DNA of 7,427 bases from Oscillospiraceae bacterium. GTDB taxonomy: Bacteria; Bacillota_A; Clostridia; Saccharofermentanales; Saccharofermentanaceae. Position numbers and translations under genes: made by a program. The DNA lies in NCBI GenBank assembly GCA_902791885.1, contig CADAXO010000086.1:1-7427 (forward strand), read 5' to 3'. A model generated the notes under the pieces. It ran no database searches, was not told where the DNA came from, and worked only from the letters and a program-made list of their open reading frames with translations. Of the stretch, positions 1 to 4,645 are shown in pieces; the stretch's first letter is position 1; each line of letters opens with the position of its first letter.

Positions 1-14
1 GCAAGCATCGTCAT
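1..14 (-). CDS. Start of the next gene of the tetR operon (partial, only 4-5 codons visible)
   Basis: On the minus strand the hydrolase stop codon TGA lies inside an ATGA overlap, and an open frame begins ATG ACG ATG CTT and runs off the left edge. An AGAAAGGA sequence just upstream (inside the hydrolase 3' end) is well placed as ribosome binding site for the second ATG (position 8) and close to the first (position 14). This suggests a third, translationally coupled gene. Nothing can be said about its product. Confidence 0.4.
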
Positions 15-853
15 ATCCTTTCTTTCATTAATCCGATGTATCTGTCGTATTCCAGCACCGTTCCATAATGACCGTTCTTTATGTATTCAACGTGAGCCTT
101 CGGGAACAGTTCTTTAAGAGACTGCTGCTCCTTTTCCGAGAAGAAATCCTTCTCCGGAAAGATCAGCAAAACATTATCCTGCACAAGGTCGAAGTCACTC
201 TTTACGCAGGGTTTAATATCAACAACTTTTCCCACCATGCCGCTTATATGGATGTCCTTCTCTACGGGGTAATCACTGAACATAAACTCGAGCATTTCCT
301 GAAGATAAATCTTATCCTCCGGTGTCTCGTCTTTTGCATAATTCTTAATGCAGCTGCGGATGACCTTGGGTTTAAGCTTTTCGTAGTTGCTGTGCTTCAT
401 GTACCACAGAAGAAGCGGAAGGAAGCGGTATGATTTCTTTTGGCTTCTCAGGGTGCTCTCATCAAGACCCGCTGTCGAGAACAACCCCAGTCCCTCTGCC
501 ATCTCGGGGTACTTTCTTGTAAAGATCTGCGCCATCATGCCGCCGAAGCTTGCCCCTGCGAAAAACGCCTTGCTTATACCAAGCCTTACAAAGAACTCGT
601 GAATGACTTCAGCAGTTTCCTCCGCCGTCTTGATCTCCCTAGGATAATCGAAGATGAGTGTTCTGTATTCGGAAGACATTCCTTCCACATACTTAAACCA
701 CATCTCCGAGCAGTTCATTCCGCCGTTAAAAAATACTACTGCAGGCCTGTCAGCATCTCCCGCGAGCACATAGCGGATATGGGCATTTCCTACCGTCATT
801 TCCTGATAGGGATGCCTTGCAAGAAAGGGCTCTATTTCCTCCCTGTAGCTCAT
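11..853 (-). CDS. Alpha/beta hydrolase fold protein
   Basis: This 280-residue cytoplasmic protein has the layout of a single-domain alpha/beta hydrolase (esterase, lipase or haloperoxidase-like). Visible are the strand and oxyanion region VVFFNGGMN (39-47), the nucleophile elbow GASFGG with Ser102, an acid candidate Asp236 in PEKDFFS, and a C-terminal NGHYG with His262. The catalytic triad is therefore complete. A helical cap region occupies about 130-210. The first oxyanion motif is NGG rather than the commoner HG. No signal peptide is seen. The start is supported by GGGAGGA about 7 bases upstream inside tetR, and the ATGA overlap (850-853) indicates translational coupling. It is likely controlled by the TetR protein encoded before it. 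The substrate cannot be read from sequence; detoxification of a small ester or lactone ligand is only a guess. Confidence 0.9.
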   Translation of the reverse strand: MSYREEIEPFLARHPYQEMTVGNAHIRYVLAGDADRPAVVFFNGGMNCSEMWFKYVEGMSSEYRTLIFDYPREIKTAEETAEVIHEFFVRLGISKAFFAGASFGGMMAQIFTRKYPEMAEGLGLFSTAGLDESTLRSQKKSYRFLPLLLWYMKHSNYEKLKPKVIRSCIKNYAKDETPEDKIYLQEMLEFMFSDYPVEKDIHISGMVGKVVDIKPCVKSDFDLVQDNVLLIFPEKDFFSEKEQQSLKELFPKAHVEYIKNGHYGTVLEYDRYIGLMKERI

Positions 854-1440
854 GCTTCTTCCTCCCTTATGTAGCGGTAAATGGTGTCAAAAATAAGGTC
901 CACATTCTCCTGCAAAGACTCCTCGAAAAAAGTCTCACGGTTCTGATATATCGCATAGATAGACTTAATAAAGTTAATTACTACGCCGGGGTTTATATCC
1001 TTACGAATGCCTTTTATGTGCGGCAGGATCTTATAAAGACGATCTGCATCCCCGCTTCTTTCGAAATATGAATCGTCAGTGATATGCGTCTTGAGCCATA
1101 CCCAGTCATCAAGCTTTATTCGAAGAAGGAAGTTGTTCTCAGGTCTGAAGCAGTCGCGGTAAAGGTCCAGGAATTCTCTTAGTTCGATCGTACCGTCAGC
1201 TGCCAGCTTCGCCATCAGTTTTCTCATTGACCGATCTTCCGTCTCTTGTATCAGAGCCTTAGCAAAGCTTTCCTTGGAGTCATAAAAGATGTAGAAGGAG
1301 CCGACGGCAACACCGGCCGCCTCAGTGATCTTCGAGATCGTCATCTTCTTAAAGCCGATGGCGCTTGAAAGCTCAAAGCCCGCCTCGATCAGCTTTCCCT
1401 GTATCTCGTCTCTCTGTTCCTGTGTAAATGCAATTGCCAT
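850..1440 (-). CDS. TetR/AcrR family transcriptional regulator
   Basis: This 196-residue protein has the TetR architecture: an N-terminal three-helix DNA-binding domain (about 10-55) with the helix-turn-helix around TISKITEAAGVAVGSFYIFY (34-53), ending in the family-typical FY-x-F-x-x-K-E segment (FYIFYDSKE), and a helical C-terminal ligand/dimer domain (about 65-196). The length is normal for the family. The C-terminal half is divergent, as is usual, so the inducer cannot be inferred. It is the first gene of an operon with the alpha/beta hydrolase, and probably represses its own promoter, where several TATTCAT-type palindromes lie. No clear Shine-Dalgarno precedes the ATG at 1440; the upstream bases are A/T rich. 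This start was kept because the residues before the helix-turn-helix match normal family spacing. Confidence 0.93.
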   Translation of the reverse strand: MAIAFTQEQRDEIQGKLIEAGFELSSAIGFKKMTISKITEAAGVAVGSFYIFYDSKESFAKALIQETEDRSMRKLMAKLAADGTIELREFLDLYRDCFRPENNFLLRIKLDDWVWLKTHITDDSYFERSGDADRLYKILPHIKGIRKDINPGVVINFIKSIYAIYQNRETFFEESLQENVDLIFDTIYRYIREEEA

Positions 1441-1454
1441 ATGTAAGTATTTCT

Positions 1455-1514
1455 ATGAATATTTGTTATCGGTTATTCATGTGAATATTAACATACAGAT
1501 ATTCATGAAGTCAA
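1455..1514 (-). promoter_or_regulatory. tetR promoter with clustered palindromic operator candidates
   Basis: On the minus strand TTGACT (1509-1514) and TAATAT (1485-1490) form a -35/-10 pair with 18-base spacing, placing the transcript start near 1478. A 14-base palindrome TATTCAtgTGAATA (1474-1487) covers the -10, an 8-base palindrome TTCATGAA (1502-1509) abuts the -35, and a third ATGAATAT half-site lies at 1455-1462. TetR proteins bind such palindromes, usually over their own promoter, so autorepression is the likely reading. The operator assignment is inference. Confidence 0.55.
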
Positions 1515-1544
1515 ATTAAATGACGATGCTCCGTTACCTATGTG

Positions 1545-1584
1545 GAAATCACCTGCATATACAACCTGCTTCGCAGGTGATTTC
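1545..1584. repeat. Hairpin with two mutually exclusive left arms
   Basis: GAAATCACCTGC (1545-1556) pairs perfectly with GCAGGTGATTTC (1573-1584). A second ACCTGC at 1564-1569 can instead pair with the same GCAGGT (1573-1578) around a 3-base loop. There is no T-tract on either strand, so it is not a standard terminator. It lies directly beside repeat copy A. Confidence 0.5.
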
Positions 1585-1660
1585 AAAAATGACTACCCAA
1601 AGTAACTACCCAAAATGCCGTTTCAGAGGCAAATAGGTAGTTACTTTACGGACTGAGACC
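1583..1660. repeat. Dispersed hairpin repeat, copy A
   Basis: This ~78-bp element has two short tandem arms (ATGACTACCCAA from 1590 and AGTAACTACCCAA from 1601), a conserved core GCCGTTTCAGAGGC (1617-1630) and a closing inverted arm GGTAGTTACTTT (1636-1647), ending near GAGACC (1655-1660). AAAGTAACTACC (1599-1610) pairs with the closing arm over 12 bases, and TGCC/GGCA (1616-1619/1628-1631) forms an inner stem. It resembles 2114-2189 along its whole length. No ORF overlaps it. It could be a REP- or MITE-like sequence, or a remnant of a duplicated gene end. Confidence 0.6.
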
Positions 1661-1708
1661 TAAAAGGCGGCCTTAGCTTTGTCGAAATTTGTCGAAAATT
1701 GTATTCAT

Positions 1709-1747
1709 TTGGTAGGTGATATGGGGCAATAGACTTGTTAGTCTGTT
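1709..1747 (+). promoter_or_regulatory. Weak candidate promoter and 5' hairpin of the toxin transcript
   Basis: The best -10 on the plus strand before the toxin is TAGACT (1730-1735), with TTGGTA (1709-1714) as a poor -35 at only 15 bases. It would start the transcript just before the inverted-repeat arm at 1752, mirroring the antisense side. The same bases also form a stem AGACT/AGTCT (1731-1735/1740-1744, extendable to 1728-1747 with one G-T pair). The assignment is tentative. Confidence 0.25.
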
Positions 1748-1784
1748 TATGGGTGTTACCCACGCGGAAAGGCGGTTACCTCAG

Positions 1785-1809
1785 TTCTCTATCTTTAGAG
1801 AAAGGAGGT
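1785..1809 (+). promoter_or_regulatory. Toxin ribosome binding site with adjoining hairpin
   Basis: AAAGGAGGT (1801-1809) is a near-perfect Shine-Dalgarno 7 bases before the ATG at 1817, and it is what makes this tiny ORF credible. A 7-bp stem TTCTCTA/TAGAGAA (1785-1791/1796-1802, 4-base loop) ends on the first bases of the Shine-Dalgarno and could limit ribosome access. Confidence 0.75.
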
Positions 1810-1816
1810 GGTATCG

Positions 1817-1900
1817 ATGAGTGATTATGAGCTTCTCATAGTAATTCTGACGATTATAGCGATTATTACGACTATTCTCATTGAATACATAAAAAAGTGA
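1817..1900 (+). CDS. Holin-like (Hol-Tox/TxpA-type) small membrane toxin of a type I toxin-antitoxin system
   Basis: This 27-residue peptide is a polar N-terminus (MSDYELL), one very hydrophobic segment of about 15 residues rich in Ile, Leu, Val and Thr (8-22), and a charged tail ending EYIKK. That is the layout of the putative holin-like toxins of Bacillota and, more loosely, of TxpA/BsrG peptides, which act at the cell membrane. The conserved MS-x-YE start is the main family hint. It has an excellent ribosome binding site, and its last codons form the left half of a terminator stem, as in related loci known to me. It is the only plus-strand gene here. An antisense RNA promoter and flanking inverted repeats complete a type I module. 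Toxicity is inferred from family resemblance, not shown by sequence. Confidence 0.75.
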   Translation: MSDYELLIVILTIIAIITTILIEYIKK

Positions 1901-1932
1901 CCGTCCCAGACCACGGATTAGGTCACTTTTTT
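1891..1932. terminator. Bidirectional intrinsic terminator shared by toxin mRNA and antisense RNA
   Basis: AAAAAAGTGACC (1891-1902) and GGTCACTTTTTT (1921-1932) form a perfect 12-bp stem with an 18-base loop. T-runs follow the GTGACC/GGTCAC core on both strands, so it can end transcription in both directions. It includes the last codons and the stop codon of the toxin gene. Confidence 0.85.
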
Positions 1933-1975
1933 GTCAACTAATCTGAGGTAACCGTCAGTGGGTAACACCTCTTAT
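1891..1975 (-). ncRNA. Putative antisense antitoxin RNA (RatA-like arrangement)
   Basis: A minus-strand TATAAT at 1982-1987 would start an RNA near 1975, which the bidirectional terminator would end near 1891, giving about 85 nt. It is convergent with and complementary to the toxin gene's 3' end, as RatA is to txpA in Bacillus subtilis. Its 5' part carries the blocks GGTGTTACCCAC and CGGTTACCTCAG, the same sequence and order as in the toxin leader. No ORF is present. The boundaries are inferred. Confidence 0.6.
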
Positions 1976-1981
1976 GTGTTC

Positions 1982-1987
1982 ATTATA
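1982..1987 (-). promoter_or_regulatory. -10 box of the antisense RNA promoter
   Basis: The minus strand has a perfect TATAAT here, followed by GAACACATAAGA and then the inverted-repeat arm. No convincing -35 is seen at 16-18 bases (the best is TGTTAA). From memory, related holin-like toxin loci have the same TATAAT plus AACACA pattern at this place. Confidence 0.55.
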
Positions 1988-2014
1988 CATCAGGCCATTA
2001 TGAATTAACACACC

Positions 2015-2101
2015 TTAACCTGGAATCCATCTTTCCTTAAACGCCTCCACCTCACCCGGAACGGAATTAAACAACTTCGCGAACTCTTCAAAACTAATCA
2101 T
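2015..2101 (-). CDS. Doubtful 28-residue ORF, possibly a gene remnant
   Basis: The minus-strand ORF begins MISFEEFAKLF and ends ERWIPG; in between are NSVPGE and a mixed acidic/basic stretch. The composition looks like a real amphipathic protein rather than random translation. However, there is no Shine-Dalgarno before the ATG, an in-frame TGA lies just upstream, and no promoter is evident. It sits between repeat copy B and the antisense promoter. It may be a short peptide, or the last exon-like scrap of a decayed gene. I do not recognise the family. Confidence 0.25.
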   Translation of the reverse strand: MISFEEFAKLFNSVPGEVEAFKERWIPG

Positions 2102-2113
2102 AACAGCACTATA

Positions 2114-2189
2114 TCACAAAATGACTACATAAGATGACTACATACAGGACCGTTTCAGGGGCTTATATGCAGTCATTTTTCGCGAGACC
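2114..2189. repeat. Dispersed hairpin repeat, copy B, overlapping the CPBP gene end
   Basis: This copy matches A in order: two tandem ATGACTACATA arms (2121-2131 and 2134-2144), the core CCGTTTCAGGGGC (2150-2162), the inverted arm TATGCAGTCAT (2166-2176) and GAGACC (2184-2189). Several stem bases differ from copy A but keep pairing. It contains the stop codon and the last ~16 codons of the protease gene. On the minus strand the hairpin ends in GTAGTCATTTTG and could act as a weak terminator for the operon. Confidence 0.6.
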
Positions 2190-3085
2190 GCCCAGAGCAC
2201 AACAAGACCGGCCGCCAGCACGGCTGTGGTTATAACACTCGCCTCTATGCCGTAGTCGCCGCCGTTCAAGATGTTCGAACCGACGGACTGCATATCGAAT
2301 ACCGCTGCGACCGTCTCATCATTGCCGCTCAGATTAAGACCGAGGATACTGTAGAGAATATAGTTCCACATCGCATGTAACCCGCAGGCCGCCCAGATAC
2401 TCCTGAACCTGAGCGTAAGAAGCGAGAATATAACCGATATAAGCAGAAGGTTAACCACACCGGCAGCAACGATCAGCGGCGAGCCTACTTCCATACTTGA
2501 AAGATGCGGAACAGTAAACAGGACAGCGCTCACTCCGACAGTAACCGGTACCGAAGTTTTGCTGATCAGAAGCTGATGGACAACGCCTCTGCAAAGAATC
2601 TCTTCCATAGTCCCCTGCAGGATAAAGCAGATCAGCATGGCCGCCACCATCGTTATGTCGATGTTTCCGAACACGCCGTTACAGCTGATCGCGCCGGTGA
2701 GGATAGCAGCAACGGAAGATACCGCGACCAGAACCGCACCAAGCACGGCGCCCGTAAGAAAGCTTAAGGGCTTACCGGTGAACCCGAGATCCCTGACAGT
2801 CTTCTTCTGAAATATCTTCCAGAACAGCAGGATCGCGCCGATGATGAACGCATATCCGAAATACGTCATCAGCATAATTGTCTTTGGCTCGAACATCTCC
2901 CCCTGCAGCGGGTTCTTCCCGCAGGCGAAATGAACCGCCAGCACTATCGCCTCCCCCACAAGTTCCGACGCGAACTTACAGGCAAAAAAGATCAGGATGA
3001 CCTTGATCACATAAAGGGCCACAGGCATTTCAGTTCGGTTGTTGAAGGGGCTGATATTCTTAATTAAGTTGATTATCTTACTCAT
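2138..3085 (-). CDS. CPBP family intramembrane glutamic endopeptidase (Abi/CAAX-like)
   Basis: This 315-residue polytopic membrane protein has about seven to eight hydrophobic segments. All CPBP (PF02517-type) motifs are present: EEILCR with Glu161, Glu162 and Arg166; FTVPH with His194; and HAMWN with His237 and Asn241. The family includes Rce1-like prenyl-protein proteases and bacteriocin self-immunity or processing proteins. I start it at 3085 rather than at the in-frame ATG at 3115, because AAAGGAGA stands 5-6 bases before 3085 and none precedes 3115. It lies 79 bases after the XRE gene, probably in the same transcript. Its last ~16 residues (from VSRKM on) are encoded by repeat copy B, so the tail may be an acquired extension. 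The substrate is unknown. Confidence 0.88.
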   Translation of the reverse strand: MSKIINLIKNISPFNNRTEMPVALYVIKVILIFFACKFASELVGEAIVLAVHFACGKNPLQGEMFEPKTIMLMTYFGYAFIIGAILLFWKIFQKKTVRDLGFTGKPLSFLTGAVLGAVLVAVSSVAAILTGAISCNGVFGNIDITMVAAMLICFILQGTMEEILCRGVVHQLLISKTSVPVTVGVSAVLFTVPHLSSMEVGSPLIVAAGVVNLLLISVIFSLLTLRFRSIWAACGLHAMWNYILYSILGLNLSGNDETVAAVFDMQSVGSNILNGGDYGIEASVITTAVLAAGLVVLWAVSRKMTAYKPLKRSCM

Positions 3086-3098
3086 AAAAATCTCCTTT
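3086..3098 (-). promoter_or_regulatory. Ribosome binding site fixing the CPBP start
   Basis: AAAGGAGA on the minus strand (3091-3098), followed by TTTTT and ATGAGT, fixes translation at 3085 and argues against the ten extra N-terminal residues obtained from the ATG at 3115. Confidence 0.8.
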
Positions 3099-3115
3099 AG
3101 GGCGCAGTAATACAT

Positions 3116-3135
3116 AGGTCCGGCACCGTGGACCT
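3116..3135. repeat. Short inverted repeat between the XRE and CPBP genes
   Basis: AGGTCC (3116-3121) and GGACCT (3130-3135) form a 6-bp stem with an 8-base loop, 30 bases before the CPBP start. There is no T-tract. It may be an mRNA hairpin or an operator for the XRE protein; the rest of this gap shows nothing clear. Confidence 0.35.
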
Positions 3136-3164
3136 TCCAAACTCATACACTTTTAATAATCAGA

Positions 3165-3545
3165 TCAGACGGGGAAACCGTTAATCAGGAAATAGATCAG
3201 CATCGAGATGAGATCTATTCCAAGCAAAACGCCGAAGCCTATGAGGAACCACTTAAGGGCCGTCTTCGCGCGCCTGCCGTTCTTCTCTGTAAGCACCTTC
3301 TGGTCGAGCACATCGGCCATGGTCTTGTGGTCGTCAGTCTTGACCGGCTCTATTCCTTTCAGAAGGTAGTCTGTAGTAACTTCGAAAATGTCGCTCATGA
3401 TCACTACCTTTTCGAGGTCGGGTGTAGCCTGCTCGCTCTCCCACTTCGAGACAGCCTGCCGGGATACGCCGACCGCGTCTGCCAGCTCCTCCTGGGACAT
3501 GCCTTTAGATTTTCTTAGACTTTGGATTCTATCAGCAATCGTCAT
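3165..3545 (-). CDS. Membrane-anchored XRE/HTH_3 family regulator
   Basis: This 126-residue protein has an N-terminal XRE domain (about 5-62) with the helix-turn-helix [20 protein letters not shown] (17-36), matching the highly conserved SRQAVSKWE class. A charged linker (65-95, ending NGRR) is followed by one transmembrane helix (about 98-122) and a very short tail. A DNA-binding domain tied to the membrane suggests it senses an envelope signal or is released from the membrane. GGAGGT stands 7 bases before the ATG. It follows a 45-residue ORF that overlaps its start by 14 bases and precedes a CPBP protease gene. Such a protease could act on a membrane regulator like this, but that is inference. 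Confidence 0.92.
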   Translation of the reverse strand: MTIADRIQSLRKSKGMSQEELADAVGVSRQAVSKWESEQATPDLEKVVIMSDIFEVTTDYLLKGIEPVKTDDHKTMADVLDQKVLTEKNGRRAKTALKWFLIGFGVLLGIDLISMLIYFLINGFPV

Positions 3546-3669
3546 TCAATCCACCTCCGGGTTTTGATGTCTCGAGCATAGCAAGATACGCCTTAACATC
3601 TCCACCACCCTTAGCTTGAACTTTGTCAACCTGCGGTTGCAACCCTGTATTTTCGGGCTTTTTCAGCAT
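3532..3669 (-). CDS. Small 45-residue hypothetical protein between the lipoprotein and XRE genes
   Basis: A minus-strand ORF begins MLKKPENTG, 9 bases after the lipoprotein stop, and ends GGGLNDDC with a TGA inside the XRE gene (14-base overlap). Its middle ([20 protein letters not shown]) looks like genuine protein, with an amphipathic helix between glycine-rich ends. It shares the lipoprotein's reading frame, so reading through the single TAA would add 48 residues to that protein. No strong Shine-Dalgarno is near its ATG (GCGGAG lies 12 or more bases upstream), so translation may depend on coupling. It contains the ribosome binding site of the XRE gene and fills an otherwise empty 133-base gap. 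Alternatives are a decayed gene piece or chance. I do not recognise a family. Confidence 0.45.
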   Translation of the reverse strand: MLKKPENTGLQPQVDKVQAKGGGDVKAYLAMLETSKPGGGLNDDC

Positions 3670-3678
3670 CTCTGCAGA

Positions 3679-4512
3679 TTACTCCGCAACTCTTGTCATC
3701 TCGAACGTGGCTGTATATGTCGTACCGTCATCGTTCTCACAACGTGCTACCCAGGACATCGTGTCACCGCCTATCGAGACCTCCCACCACTCGCGGTATT
3801 CGATCTCGCCTTCGGTCCAGCGCAGGCAAAGAAGTGTTCCTGCTACAAAATAATCATTGCTGCTGTCTTCGGCTGCCACCCAGCTGTCGCCTTCCAGGGT
3901 ATAGTAAACATAAGAGCCGTCGTTTCTGAACTCCCAGCGGTGCTCATACCCGTCGTCAAAGTAAGAGCCTTCGCTGGTGCAGTGACCTTCCCAGGCACCT
4001 ATAATGTCTCCGCTGAAGTCATCGCTGATCCTCGTAAAGGAGACTGTATTCTCCTCGTAAACCGGCTCAGAATCCGAAGATTCACCCGGCAGACCGACAG
4101 GCAGGCTGATGCTTCCGGTAAACCTGTTCGCATTTATCTCAGATAAAACATATTCCTGTACCGGCGAATGCCCCTCCGCGTCGTTAATGGTGACTGTCAG
4201 AACGTTACCGTTGATATCGACCGAAGCCTCCGCACGTTTTACAAAAGGTGCGTACGGAACGCCCACACGGGACATACTGGAATAGGCCTGCGAAGTCGAG
4301 ACTATATCCAGAACCCTCATCTCGCTCGTCAGTGCAGGGTGGCCGTCAACTTCGGTCATAAGCCACATTCCTACGATATTCTCTTCAATCTGCTCCTGCG
4401 TAATCCCGCTTACCTCCGAAGCCGCGGTCTGCTCAGGCTCAGAAGAACAACCGGTAACCAACACTGTGCCGAACAAGGCGCATGAAATAATAAGGCTCAA
4501 TATTCTCTTCAT
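3679..4512 (-). CDS. Secreted lipoprotein with two lipocalin-like repeats
   Basis: This 277-residue precursor has a type II signal peptide: basic MKR, a hydrophobic core, and lipobox LVTGC with lipidation at Cys22. A short Ser/Glu/Thr-rich linker (23-42) follows. Two modules each open with I-x-G-x-W: NIVGMWLMTEVDG (about 45-57) and DIIGAWEGHCTSEG (about 169-182). Both continue as alternating polar/aromatic strands typical of lipocalin-like small beta-barrels of Clostridia. The second module (169-275) has many Trp and Tyr residues (WEF, YVYY, RWTEG, EWWEV, MSWVA). The protein would sit on the outer face of the membrane; its ligand is unknown. It follows an extended -10 promoter and is the first gene of a likely operon with the small ORF, XRE and CPBP genes. 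Its Shine-Dalgarno is weak (GGGGGT, 5 bases before ATG). Confidence 0.85.
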   Translation of the reverse strand: MKRILSLIISCALFGTVLVTGCSSEPEQTAASEVSGITQEQIEENIVGMWLMTEVDGHPALTSEMRVLDIVSTSQAYSSMSRVGVPYAPFVKRAEASVDINGNVLTVTINDAEGHSPVQEYVLSEINANRFTGSISLPVGLPGESSDSEPVYEENTVSFTRISDDFSGDIIGAWEGHCTSEGSYFDDGYEHRWEFRNDGSYVYYTLEGDSWVAAEDSSNDYFVAGTLLCLRWTEGEIEYREWWEVSIGGDTMSWVARCENDDGTTYTATFEMTRVAE

Positions 4513-4550
4513 ATGTGACCCCCGTCGGAAGATAGTCGCTCTTAACCCTC

Positions 4551-4559
4551 ATTATACCA
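4551..4559 (-). promoter_or_regulatory. Extended -10 promoter of the lipoprotein-XRE-CPBP operon
   Basis: The minus strand reads TGGTATAAT, a perfect -10 with the TGn extension, about 38 bases before the lipoprotein ATG. No -35 is visible at the usual distance (the bases there are GC-rich), consistent with an extended -10 promoter. It lies just after the merR terminator, so this operon starts independently. Confidence 0.7.
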
Positions 4560-4593
4560 AGATATTGAGCCGCGCGCCGACTTGCTCGCATAC

Positions 4594-4620
4594 AAAAACG
4601 GATGCCATCACGACATCCGT
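4594..4620 (-). terminator. Intrinsic terminator of merR
   Basis: On the minus strand ACGGATG (4614-4620) pairs with CATCCGT (4598-4604) around a 9-base loop and is followed by a TTTTT run (4594-4598). It lies 26 bases after the merR stop codon. Confidence 0.85.
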
Positions 4621-4645
4621 CTTCAAATATACTCTCAGTTAAGCC

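Larger units (their letters stand above)
1752..1969. repeat. Long-range inverted repeat flanking the toxin ORF
   Basis: Left arm blocks GGTGTTACCCAC (1752-1763) and CGGTTACCTCAG (1773-1784) are exact reverse complements of GTGGGTAACACC (1958-1969) and CTGAGGTAACCG (1943-1954). This gives 24 matched bases, interrupted by 9 bases on the left and 3 on the right. The arms enclose the ribosome binding site, toxin ORF and terminator. If the mRNA reads past 1932 the arms would close it end to end. If it stops there, the toxin mRNA and the antisense RNA instead carry the same leader sequence. Confidence 0.85.

Noticed and set aside
68..874. Plus-strand ORFs across the hydrolase gene
   Set aside because: They lie opposite a clear alpha/beta hydrolase with a complete triad; they have no ribosome binding sites and odd composition.
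1545..1584. Hairpin as terminator of an upstream gene
   Set aside because: Perfect stem but no T-tract after it on either strand, and no gene ends next to it.
1678..1700. Two tandem TTTGTCGAAA words
   Set aside because: Only two copies and no spacer structure; not a CRISPR or meaningful tandem array.
3086..3115. Ten-residue N-terminal extension of the CPBP protein from the ATG at 3115
   Set aside because: The Shine-Dalgarno lies inside this stretch and points to the ATG at 3085.
3624..3629. Perfect TTGACA on the minus strand before the XRE gene
   Set aside because: At 16-18 bases there is only GGTGGA-like sequence, no -10; it also lies within the 45-residue ORF.
3616..4485. Plus-strand ORFs opposite the lipoprotein gene
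   Set aside because: The minus frame has a signal peptide, lipobox and repeated domain; the plus frames are Arg/Cys/His-rich antisense translations.
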